From: CAZFBA01 sp964517135
Lineage (GTDB): Bacteria > Cyanobacteriota > Vampirovibrionia > JBFMGH01
Direction: 5' to 3'
NCBI GenBank assembly: GCA_964517135.1
Contig: CAZFBA010000003.1
Coordinates: forward strand, 1-64,000
Length of the DNA stretch: 64,000 nucleotides
Below are positions 8,672 to 16,130 of this stretch, piece by piece. The position numbers and the translations under genes are program-made. The notes under the pieces were generated by a model. The model saw only the letters and a program-made list of their open reading frames with translations. It was not told where the DNA came from and ran no database searches. Each line of letters opens with the position of its first letter. Within the stretch, counting starts at the first letter, position 1.

Positions 8672-10168
8672 TTGGTAAGCCCAACTTCTCAGATAAGACC
8701 TACAATATACACAGGCAACCCGACTGCAATGAACGGATTGAATACTCAATCTTTAGAAAGCATACCGGTTGCAAGCAAGTTTAAAGATGATACCCAAAAG
8801 ACCAAAACCTCTTTGATGGTTTTAGGTGGTGGGGCTGCAATGGGACCAGTTATTGGCAGTCTTATTGATAAAGCTAGCGGCGCCGATGGCCCATTAATAA
8901 AAATTGCTGAAAAAATCAGTGCTAAAACACCTGGCCTTGCCGCTAAAGTTAATGGCTGGAACCTCTCAACAAAATTTGCCAATCTCACAAAACCCATCAA
9001 AAATTTGTTCAAACCAAACAACCTGAAAGTATATAAAGAAGGCTTCAGTGCAAATAGTGGCATCAGAAAAGCAGCAGAAGCAACTATTAAAACTGCCAAC
9101 CAGACCGCAGCAAAAGCAGGTCTTGATTCTGCTATGGCACAATTACTTCAAACGGCCAAAGGACAGGGTAAAGATGTCCTTGCACGTACCTATGAAGCCC
9201 TTGCTACAACACAAAAAATGACTCTTGGAGAGTCTATGAAAGTAGCCAGACAGGTTGCTAAAGATCTCGGCCAGCAAGATGTATTTAAACAGACATTAAA
9301 AGAAGGCGTTAAACAGGCCAAACAGGGCGGCTTAAAAGCTAAAATCTTTGGTAAGCTGGGCCTATTTAAATCTCCCGGGCAGCAAATTGAAACAGCAAAA
9401 AGAACACTTGATACATTAAAGAAATCACAGGCGCTTGAAAGCGCAGGTAAAATGAATATGTTCGGTAAAGCCTTTACCAAAACTGGCCTTTTCTTTAAGA
9501 AAAACCTCACCGGGCTGACAGGCATGATCAACGGTCTCTTTGCCGCTATGACAATTAACAGTGTTATTCAGGCTAAAAAAGGTGAAAAAGTCAGCACCTT
9601 TATGGAAGATGTTCTCGGCACCTGGGTTGGTTCATTATATGGCTTCCAGTTAACCCAGAAGGTGCTTAATGGGCTTTCAAAAGTCTATAATAATCCTAAT
9701 GCCTCAAAAGGCATTCTTTCTACAGTTGCTAAAGTAGTCAATAAGGTTCCTGGCAAAGGGTTTGTTGTACCTCTTGCTGGCGCTATGCTCCTTTCAACAG
9801 TATTACAGAAAGTGTCTCACAAAATTTTCGGTAAACCGACCAAAGAAGAGCCCAAAACCATTGAATCTGTTGAAGATTTTAATAGCTGGATGAAAAATAT
9901 GGGCTGGTCTGCTGCTGAAATCAAGCAGATTCAAAAACAACAGGCTTTAAACGCAGCTAATAACCCTCAGGTAACAGTTAATAATACTCCTGCTGCTGGC
10001 CTGAATCAAGATAATAATGGTGGATACCAGGGTTATATGCCTTCTTCTGAAGTTGCTCCGGCTATTTTAGAAGCTGACCAGATCCACTTTGCATCAGTTA
10101 ATAACAAGGTCGATAAGGATTTACAAAGTATTCAGGATACATTAAAACTTGTCGACGTAAAAATATAA
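8672..10168 (+). CDS. Lineage-specific protein, Ala/Lys-rich, with hydrophobic segments
   Basis: Unrecognised protein of about 498 residues. The start is taken as TTG at 8672 because GGGGGA ends eight bases before it; the frame could begin at TTG 8657, but then the ribosome site would lie inside the gene. Hydrophobic glycine-rich stretches occur near the N-terminus (SLMVLGGGAAMGPVIGSLI), mid-protein (GMINGLFAAMTINSVI) and near residue 370 (FVVPLAGAMLLSTVL), separated by Lys/Ala/Gln-rich helical segments. The C-terminus is Asn/Gln-rich. No signal peptide. Its layout resembles the unknown protein at 27580-29241. A promoter precedes and a strong terminator follows, so it is probably monocistronic. 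Function unknown. Confidence 0.75.
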   Translation: MVSPTSQIRPTIYTGNPTAMNGLNTQSLESIPVASKFKDDTQKTKTSLMVLGGGAAMGPVIGSLIDKASGADGPLIKIAEKISAKTPGLAAKVNGWNLSTKFANLTKPIKNLFKPNNLKVYKEGFSANSGIRKAAEATIKTANQTAAKAGLDSAMAQLLQTAKGQGKDVLARTYEALATTQKMTLGESMKVARQVAKDLGQQDVFKQTLKEGVKQAKQGGLKAKIFGKLGLFKSPGQQIETAKRTLDTLKKSQALESAGKMNMFGKAFTKTGLFFKKNLTGLTGMINGLFAAMTINSVIQAKKGEKVSTFMEDVLGTWVGSLYGFQLTQKVLNGLSKVYNNPNASKGILSTVAKVVNKVPGKGFVVPLAGAMLLSTVLQKVSHKIFGKPTKEEPKTIESVEDFNSWMKNMGWSAAEIKQIQKQQALNAANNPQVTVNNTPAAGLNQDNNGGYQGYMPSSEVAPAILEADQIHFASVNNKVDKDLQSIQDTLKLVDVKI

Positions 10169-10184
10169 AGATATAAGTCAGGTA

Positions 10185-10202
10185 GGCGTATAATTATACG
10201 CC
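10185..10202. repeat. 18-bp perfect palindrome
   Basis: GGCGTATAATTATACGCC, self-complementary, 17 bp after the stop of the 8672 gene and just before its terminator. It may add to termination or RNA stability. Confidence 0.6.
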
Positions 10203-10211
10203 AGAATTTAG

Positions 10212-10238
10212 CCGGAGGATAACACCTCCGGTTTTTTT
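10212..10238 (+). terminator. Rho-independent terminator of the 8672 gene
   Basis: CCGGAGG, a six-base loop, CCTCCGG, then seven T residues. A classic intrinsic terminator on the plus strand. Confidence 0.9.
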
Positions 10239-10488
10239 GCCTGTGTATAACTTTGATAAAAGACTCTCACCGAAGTGGACTTAAAGGATATGTATATGAG
10301 AGATTTTCTAGCTTCGCCCTCTGAATGACAATAGTTTATCGAATGCCTGAATTAGCCCGAAATAAAACTCTCTCAGGAGTGCACTAAGTGCACTCCTGTA
10401 GTTATTAGTCTCTTTAGAACTCTTGAGTCATTCTTAGCGCAGCGAAGGATCTATTTGTAGAGTGTATAATTACTGAAAACAGACCCCT
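10239..10488. other. Intergenic DNA with inverted repeats
   Basis: No gene seen. It contains a perfect 12-bp-arm inverted repeat at 10374-10398 (CAGGAGTGCACT, one A, then its complement). It also has a segment, TCATTCTTAGCGCAGCGAAG (10430-10449), of a kind often seen in dispersed intergenic repeats of uncultured bacteria; the family link is from memory. Confidence 0.4.
10374..10398. repeat. Perfect inverted repeat, 12-bp arms, 1-base centre
   Basis: CAGGAGTGCACT and AGTGCACTCCTG separated by one A. The symmetry suits a dimeric protein site or a cruciform; no T-tract follows, so it is not an obvious terminator. Confidence 0.6.
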
Positions 10489-10508
10489 GGGGTGGGTGGG
10501 TGGGCGGG
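10489..10508 (+). other. G-quadruplex-type motif with five G-runs
   Basis: GGGGTGGGTGGGTGGGCGGG: five G-runs with one-base loops. It lies in the same block as a GC-rich hairpin and a repeat end (10569-10596). Confidence 0.65.
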
Positions 10509-10514
10509 CCCTGA

Positions 10515-10540
10515 GGGGGCGCAGCCCCCCCTTTTTTTAT
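10515..10540 (+). terminator. GC-rich hairpin with T-tract
   Basis: GGGGGC, GCA loop, GCCCCC followed by seven T residues on the plus strand. No plus-strand gene ends here, so this may be a feature carried by the repeat element rather than a gene terminator. Confidence 0.5.
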
Positions 10541-10568
10541 GTAGTCATGTGCCAGTTATGAAAGGGGG

Positions 10569-10596
10569 TTTGAAAATCGAAAAATTTTTAAGTTAT
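10569..10596 (-). repeat. Dispersed repeat, left end only (inverted)
   Basis: TTTGAAAATCGAAAAATTTT then AAGTTAT is the reverse complement of the left end of the dispersed ~240-bp element (compare 38197-38234). It lies 30 bp from the stop of the HD-domain gene. The neighbouring GC-rich DNA replaces the usual core. Confidence 0.65.
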
Positions 10597-10626
10597 AGAA
10601 GGATTTTACCTATATCTTCTGATTGT

Positions 10627-11580
10627 TTACTGACGTTGATTATAGAAAGAAACATACTGATCAGAGATGTTTTTTCTAATCAGCTGATCAAGTTCTTTGA
10701 GAGGTCGCTCAGCTACCATAGATTTAAATATACACCTCCAGGGAGATATAACTTCCAGATGATCAAGCCAGCCTGCTTCACCTTTGCCAGACTGATCAGC
10801 CAGATAGACCATAGCAAGTTCATGCAGAGGCACAGGGGTATTTTGTTTCATCTCATCAAAGAGTTTTGAGGGGTTTTTCCTACCTTTTTCTATTTGCCAG
10901 GAAATATAGCGAAGCGGGTTGTCGTGATGCTTCATAATATTATTGATATAATCTCTGGCTTCACCAGTTATATTAAGACTTTTGCTAATATCATCAAATA
11001 ATTTTATTGCCAAAACAGGGTCAGGCTCAGATTTCCAGTAAGATTGCTCCTTTTTGATTTGCTTACCAGGTTCAAATGTAGAATGTTTTGCAGGTTCAAT
11101 ATATATAATTTTGCCGTCTTTATTCTTTTTAGGCTTTAAATTGAAAACTTTATCCAGGTCGTGAAAAGCCATACCGAGAACAAAAAGAGTTCCTTTGCTT
11201 ATACCGTCAATTTTTTCATTAAACATAGCATCAAATTTTACCCTTTCAACAGGTGTTAGAATTTTATTTAGTTCTGAGTGACTACCTTTTACAATTAATG
11301 CTGCCTGTTCCATTGTTTTTAACATATGATCAGAAATTGTATACTGGTGATAAAGAGGATTTTGCCACTTATCTTCACCCATATCATAAGCAAAAGTGAA
11401 GTTTTTCTTAAATTGAAGAATAGCTTTCGTTCTAGCAGAATCATTTGCAGCATTAATAATATCATTTTGTATTAATTCTAGAAGAGGATGACTGTTGCTT
11501 AAATATTTAAGCCTATCCCCTCTAAACAATAAAGGATCAACTTTTTTAATATAGCTTATATTATCAATTGAAATGCTCAT
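10627..11580 (-). CDS. HD-domain phosphohydrolase-like protein
   Basis: 317 residues. It carries the spaced metal-ligand pattern of HD-superfamily enzymes: H78 and SDH at 83-85, HD at 140-141 (GMAFHDLDK), HH at 218-219 followed by D220, and a distal D262 in MVYLADQSGKG. The YHQYTISDHMLKTM segment is like the HD domain found behind bacterial tRNA nucleotidyltransferases, but no nucleotidyltransferase domain is present. It probably hydrolyses a phosphate ester; the substrate is unknown. No signal peptide. The 3' end abuts a partial dispersed repeat; the 5' side faces a 54-bp mini-copy. Confidence 0.75.
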   Translation of the reverse strand: MSISIDNISYIKKVDPLLFRGDRLKYLSNSHPLLELIQNDIINAANDSARTKAILQFKKNFTFAYDMGEDKWQNPLYHQYTISDHMLKTMEQAALIVKGSHSELNKILTPVERVKFDAMFNEKIDGISKGTLFVLGMAFHDLDKVFNLKPKKNKDGKIIYIEPAKHSTFEPGKQIKKEQSYWKSEPDPVLAIKLFDDISKSLNITGEARDYINNIMKHHDNPLRYISWQIEKGRKNPSKLFDEMKQNTPVPLHELAMVYLADQSGKGEAGWLDHLEVISPWRCIFKSMVAERPLKELDQLIRKNISDQYVSFYNQRQ

Positions 11581-11616
11581 TTTAAACTTTAAGATCCTTG
11601 CATTCTCTCTTAATAA

Positions 11617-11670
11617 GACTAATGCATAACTATAACAATAGATTTTTTGTTTTCAAGTTATGCACTGATC
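11617..11670. repeat. Minimal 54-bp copy of the dispersed repeat
   Basis: GACTAATGCATAACT ... AAGTTATGCACTGATC: the two outer ends of the dispersed element joined with the core and inner repeats gone. The right-end spacer ACAATAGATTTTT is kept. Compared with 38197-38435 this looks like a deletion derivative, and it defines the outer terminal inverted repeat as GATCAGTGCATAACT-like. Confidence 0.75.
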
Positions 11671-11836
11671 TTTCTTATTTATTAAATTCAAATATATTTA
11701 ATATTGCTATATTAAACTAAAAACCTTTATAAAGAGTTACAGAAAAATCTAAAATAGCTATTATTAGCTTTAAAGAAAAAAAAGTTTCTTCAAAAAGCTT
11801 GAAGAAACAAATGATTTGAGTGACACGTAAATTGAA

Positions 11837-12796
11837 TTAGTAGTTATTTAAATATATTTCAGCTTCAGCGTCTTTTCCAAGCTGCAAAAGAACTTCGCCC
11901 TTCTTCTTCAGTGAAAGCTGGTGTGTAGCATTAATAGTTAATGCCTGATTAAAACATTTCAATGCCAATTCAGGCCTATTAAGGTTCATAAAAATAATAC
12001 CTTTGTTATACCACCCATGAAGATATTGAGGATTCAGTGTTAAGAGCTTATCCACTGCGTCTAAAGCATCAGCATTTTTGTTTAAGCTAATTAAAAGTGC
12101 TGTTTTATTGTTAAGTGCTACAAAATTTTCAGGATCACTATTTAACACCTTGTTATAGCACTCTAAAGCTTCATTATATTTAGATAATCTCGATAGTGAA
12201 GCACATTTTCTAAAAATAACATCAGTATTGGCAGGATCTGCTAAAAGAACCTTATCGTAATATTCAAGAGCTTTTGAATTGTTACCAACATAAGAATATG
12301 CCTGCCCTGTATTAAATAACAAGTCTTTATCATAGGGATCAATATCAGCAGCAGCCTTATAATAATTTAAAGCTCCTGAATAATCACCCTGCCTGAGAAG
12401 AATGCTTCCCATATTGTTTAGGGCTTCTACATTTGAAGGATCACTGGCCAGAATATTTTCATAAACCCTTGATGCTGCTTTTAAATTTCCCTGAGTTTCA
12501 AGTGATTCAGCATATGAAACAGTATTTTGAGGCGTAGATCTAACTTCCTGATAACCATAAGAACCGCTGGAAGCAGAACTTTTATAAGCCTGTTTTGGAG
12601 CAGGTTCAGGTGTGGGTTCTTCAACCGGAGTTGCAACTGGTTCTTCAGTTGTTGAGGGCAAAGCCGGTGGAAGCTGATTCGTTGACGGCTGAGCCGGTTG
12701 TGGCACTGGTTGTGCCGGTTGTTCTTCTTTTTTGCCAAAACAACCTGTATTAAAGATTAAAAGAGCTAATATACTAAATAATACAAACTTTCTCAT
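11837..12796 (-). CDS. TPR lipoprotein
   Basis: 319 residues. Positively charged N-terminus and hydrophobic segment end in NTGC with Cys19, a lipobox-like site (the -3 residue is atypical). Residues about 25-75 form a Pro/Gln/Glu-rich linker typical of outer-envelope lipoproteins. From about residue 95 to the end there are six or so tetratricopeptide repeats (ALNNMGSILLRQGDYSGAL, AFSYVGNNSKALEYYDKVL-like). TPRs bind partner proteins; no enzyme domain is seen. GGGGAG lies about 12 bases before ATG and a good promoter lies 117 bp upstream, so it is likely transcribed alone. Confidence 0.85.
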   Translation of the reverse strand: MRKFVLFSILALLIFNTGCFGKKEEQPAQPVPQPAQPSTNQLPPALPSTTEEPVATPVEEPTPEPAPKQAYKSSASSGSYGYQEVRSTPQNTVSYAESLETQGNLKAASRVYENILASDPSNVEALNNMGSILLRQGDYSGALNYYKAAADIDPYDKDLLFNTGQAYSYVGNNSKALEYYDKVLLADPANTDVIFRKCASLSRLSKYNEALECYNKVLNSDPENFVALNNKTALLISLNKNADALDAVDKLLTLNPQYLHGWYNKGIIFMNLNRPELALKCFNQALTINATHQLSLKKKGEVLLQLGKDAEAEIYLNNY

Positions 12797-12912
12797 GGCT
12801 AAAATTTTCTCCCCGTCTTATTTTTATATGTTAAAAACGTGTAACCTTTGTCCTGGCTATAAATATGGCTGTTGAAAAAATACAGATATGATATCTTTTT
12901 TGCCATGAAAAC

Positions 12913-12941
12913 ATTATATAATTGAAATTATTGAAGGGCAA
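12913..12941 (-). promoter_or_regulatory. Sigma-70-like promoter of the TPR lipoprotein
   Basis: On the minus strand: TTGCCC, exactly 17 bp, TATAAT. It points into the gene starting at 12796. Confidence 0.6.
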
Positions 12942-13056
12942 TGGTATTAACGGTTTAGAAGGTTTTTAAATACTAATGTATCTGTTTATCAACATATACA
13001 TATTGCAATTATCCCTAAAAAGTATGGATTTAAGAGCATAACAAACCTGAAAAAGC

Positions 13057-14163
13057 TTAATTATTTTCGTTTTCTGCTATATCATCAAACAAGTTAATAA
13101 AGCTATTAGTGTTTTTATCAAATTCATAATATTCTGCTTCTTCTAGATCATAGCATTTAACCATTTCAATAGTGGCAATAACTTCAATATCAACTTCTTC
13201 GCTTAATTCATTGGTTGAAAGAATTGTAATTGCAGGGTCAAAATTGTCTATTTGACGATAAAGATTATAACGGATCTTGGGGCTAACAAGCATTACTGTA
13301 TCAGGATCATCAACTTCAGAATACCCTTCAAATATCATCTGACAAAGCATTTCAAGATGATAACAATTCTTTTTGCTAAATGCTTCAAGCAGTTCTTCTT
13401 CAAGATCACTTGAAAGCAGAACAACTTTAAGAGATTTATCATTTACTAAAAATTCATTTAGAAGGCTATAACTGAGTGATTCTCTAATTTTTTCTGTAAG
13501 GTATTCTACAGACGGCTCAACAAACTTTGTTTCCAATATTTTCTGGAATATCAAACGAATATCTTTAATAGAAACACGTTCTTTAATCAAATTTACAAAG
13601 GTCTGCCGTAATATTGTTATACTTACTCCACGTTCCATTAGCTCTTTAGAAAGAGTGATATCTGTTTCTTCAATAATACGAACAAAATTCCATATCATTT
13701 CCCGGCTGATGATTTTATCAGCCTGATTAAAAAGAAGCTCTTCAACCTTATCAACAATAATCCTTTCTGGATCAGGAAATGTTTTTTCGATAATTCCTTT
13801 ATATACTAGCTCATTACGGATAAAAATCATAATTTCATCCGGCTCAAGGCTTTCTATAAGGTTAATCTCAAAAGGTGGAATAATGTACCCCTTTGTTTCA
13901 AGAAGCCTGGAACGCAAATCAGCAAGCAAAGAAGGGAAAAAGGTATCATTATCATTCATAAGCAACTGATAGAGCTGGCTATCAAGGCAAATATTTAATG
14001 GTGAAATAATAAGCTTTTGATAAAAAAGTCTGCTAAAAGCTACATTTGACTGCTCGTTTTGCCTGTTATGAAGCTCTTTACACAACACCTGAAGATCTGA
14101 CAGCTGTTGTGAAATATTATCTTCAAAGTCCTGAAGTTTTTTCAGAAAATCTCTCTCATCCAT
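13057..14163 (-). CDS. Free-standing FlhA/YscV-type cytoplasmic domain protein
   Basis: 368 residues, soluble, no membrane segments. After a coiled N-terminus, residues about 54-120 follow the first cytoplasmic subdomain of FlhA-family export-gate proteins (SPLNICL ... LADLRSRLLETKGYIIPPFEI). Residues about 150-212 match its central helical part (ELMERGVSITILRQTFVNLI then ERVSIKDIRLIFQKILE). Residues about 245-335 match the last subdomain (LSSDLEEELLEAF, MLVSPKIRYNLYR, TILSTNELSEEVDIEVIATI). The eight-helix membrane half and the segment between subdomains are missing. In type III export FlhA-C binds substrates, chaperones and ATPase parts; here the role is open. The ATG at 14163 is preferred over TTG 14199; neither has a clear ribosome site. 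No flagellar gene is nearby. Confidence 0.75.
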   Translation of the reverse strand: MDERDFLKKLQDFEDNISQQLSDLQVLCKELHNRQNEQSNVAFSRLFYQKLIISPLNICLDSQLYQLLMNDNDTFFPSLLADLRSRLLETKGYIIPPFEINLIESLEPDEIMIFIRNELVYKGIIEKTFPDPERIIVDKVEELLFNQADKIISREMIWNFVRIIEETDITLSKELMERGVSITILRQTFVNLIKERVSIKDIRLIFQKILETKFVEPSVEYLTEKIRESLSYSLLNEFLVNDKSLKVVLLSSDLEEELLEAFSKKNCYHLEMLCQMIFEGYSEVDDPDTVMLVSPKIRYNLYRQIDNFDPAITILSTNELSEEVDIEVIATIEMVKCYDLEEAEYYEFDKNTNSFINLFDDIAENENN

Positions 14164-14623
14164 AGTAATAATTATGGAGTATTTATTTTTGTATTTCAAG
14201 CAGAAAATCAGTACTAAATAACAAAACTACTATACAAATAAAACACTCAATTTTTACGATAAGTAACAAATTTGTATAGCAAATATTATGCATGTCGTTG
14301 TTGACTAATCGCTTATCATTACTGGAAAAGCACTTATACAAAGAAAATTTAAGCACATAAGTTTACAATATTAAGCTTGTCGCATCAAAAGAACTCATGT
14401 TAAAAATAAAAGACTGATAAGAGAACTAATATAAACGTAGTAAAATTAAAATTGGGGAAACCGTAAAGAAGTGTTAAGGGGGTATTACTCAACTATAATC
14501 TGAATACAACAAATACGTGATTAATGTAGTAGGAAAAAGTAGTTGCCAAATCCATTATGAGTGTGAATAATAGAATAACAAACGTTGGATGTCAACCAGA
14601 GTCAAGTAGAGAGGGGTTAGTTA
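14164..14623. other. Intergenic region
   Basis: 460 bp of AT-rich DNA with no gene seen. TTGGGGAAACC occurs at 14453-14463 and again at 14624-14634, the second overlapping the start of a small frame; the first is followed by stop codons. Confidence 0.35.
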
Positions 14624-14851
14624 TTGGGGAAACCAGAACACTGTTTGTTTAGTCATACTAGGTCTTTAAATAATTCTTTTAAGTCAAGCCGTTTACAGAC
14701 TGTTAGTATCTTAAATAAGGATCTGTCACTTGACCCGGGTAGCGCATCTTCTGTGAATATAATTCAACTGTTTTGTTTACCATCTGAAAAATTGTCTAAA
14801 AAGGGGAATTCATATGAAGTTTTACGATCCATAAATGGTTTAATAATATAA
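14624..14851 (+). CDS. Possible small protein, TTG start
   Basis: 75 codons. AGAGAGGGG ends seven bases before TTG, the same ribosome-site form used by the giant gene at 49518-56189. An intrinsic terminator follows 72 bp after the stop on the same strand, and no other plus-strand gene could use it. The product is Ser/Asn/Leu-rich with two Cys, no signal peptide, no membrane segment and no family I recognise. It could be a real small gene or an untranslated RNA that happens to contain a frame. Confidence 0.4.
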   Translation: MGKPEHCLFSHTRSLNNSFKSSRLQTVSILNKDLSLDPGSASSVNIIQLFCLPSEKLSKKGNSYEVLRSINGLII

Positions 14852-14921
14852 ATAATTGAATCTTCATAATTGGTAGTATATATTATTCTTCCTCATCCAA
14901 CAAAATGATAACTACCTTTAG

Positions 14922-14967
14922 TCTCCCGGAAAAGCCCCCCCTATAGTAGGCTTAAGGGAGTTTTTTT
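14922..14967 (+). terminator. Rho-independent terminator after the small frame
   Basis: CTCCC ... AAGCC and GGCTT ... GGGAG form a stem followed by seven T residues on the plus strand. It lies immediately before the 3' end of the convergent mqnC gene. Confidence 0.75.
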
Positions 14968-14976
14968 ATTGGGCTG

Positions 14977-16068
14977 TTATTTAAAGGTTTTGAGTATAGT
15001 ATAATCTGTTAATCTTTGTGCTGGAAGTCTTTTTGTAGCTTTAATTGCTGTAATGATTTTATCAAGCGATGATTGAATTTTTAAACCTGTACTTGAAAGG
15101 ACATTTTCTTCCATCATTGTACCACCAAAATCATTAGCACCAGAAAATAAAGCTGCCTGTGCTACGTTAATACCCTGTGTTGGCCAGGATGCCTGAATAT
15201 TATCAATATTATCAAGAATAATTCTTGATATAGCAACTAATTTAAGATAATCATAAGCTGTAAATATTTTAGATGACTTAATAACCGTATTGTTACTATA
15301 AAAACTCCATGGTATAAAAGCCTTAAAACCATTTGTTTTATCTTGAAGATCTCTAATCTTAATAAGATGAGAAATAATATGCTCTTTAGCTTCAATACTA
15401 CCGGCCATCATAGTTGCTGTTGATGGTATATTTAAATTATGAGCTATTTTCATTATCTGAAGCCATCTTTCAGCACTAATTTTAGAAGGGCTTAGCTTTG
15501 ATCTAATGTCATCACAAAGTATTTCAGCACCACCGCCGGGTATCGATGAAAGCCCAGCCAGCTTAAACTTTACAAGAAGCTCCCCGGCAGAAATCCTGTT
15601 TTGTGCTGCAATAAATGAAATCTCTGGCGGGCTAAAAGCATGTATCGTTAAAGCCGGAAACTCTTTCCGGAGACTTGATAACAGGTTAATATAATATTCC
15701 ATTGATATATCAGGGTTAAGCCCCCCCTGAAGTAAAAGTTGTGTTCCACCAGCAAGCATTAGCTCTTTTACTTTACTGTAAATCTCATTATATGAAAGAA
15801 CATAAGCATCATGATCGTCTGAATTTCTATGAAAAGCACAAAACTTACATTTACAAACACATATATTTGTATAATTTACATTTCGATCAACAACAAAAGT
15901 AACCGGATCACTGTCAGGATGCCTCTTTTTACGAAATTCATTGGCCAGAAAAGCCAGATCAAAAAATTCAGCTCTATCATAAATATCAATATACTCTGAA
16001 AGGTCAAGCCTTTTGCCTGCCAGGCAATTGTTAAGCATTATTTTCAGCTCTTTTTCTGTTGTTTGCAC
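14977..16068 (-). CDS. mqnC: Cyclic dehypoxanthine futalosine synthase MqnC
   Basis: 363 residues, radical SAM enzyme of the futalosine route to menaquinone. The [4Fe-4S] cysteines C70, C74 and C77 are in NYTNICVCKCKFCAF. LLLQGGLNPDISMEYYINL, HAFSPPEI and FKAFIPWSFY match MqnC more closely than MqnE or CofH. It closes the ring of dehypoxanthine futalosine. The GTG start is supported by AGGA eight bases upstream. It is divergent from another radical SAM gene. ubiX (7220) and perhaps mtnP (43712) may belong to the same biochemical context; other mqn genes are not in the window. Confidence 0.9.
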   Translation of the reverse strand: MQTTEKELKIMLNNCLAGKRLDLSEYIDIYDRAEFFDLAFLANEFRKKRHPDSDPVTFVVDRNVNYTNICVCKCKFCAFHRNSDDHDAYVLSYNEIYSKVKELMLAGGTQLLLQGGLNPDISMEYYINLLSSLRKEFPALTIHAFSPPEISFIAAQNRISAGELLVKFKLAGLSSIPGGGAEILCDDIRSKLSPSKISAERWLQIMKIAHNLNIPSTATMMAGSIEAKEHIISHLIKIRDLQDKTNGFKAFIPWSFYSNNTVIKSSKIFTAYDYLKLVAISRIILDNIDNIQASWPTQGINVAQAALFSGANDFGGTMMEENVLSSTGLKIQSSLDKIITAIKATKRLPAQRLTDYTILKTFK

Positions 16069-16130
16069 TTTATATCCTGCAAATAAATGAGTAATTTCTT
16101 ATCTTTTTTTGAAATAATTTTTCAAAATCA

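Noticed and set aside
10492..10869. 125-codon plus-strand frame
   Set aside because: It runs through the GC-rich repeat block and is antisense to the HD-domain gene; no ribosome site or motif.
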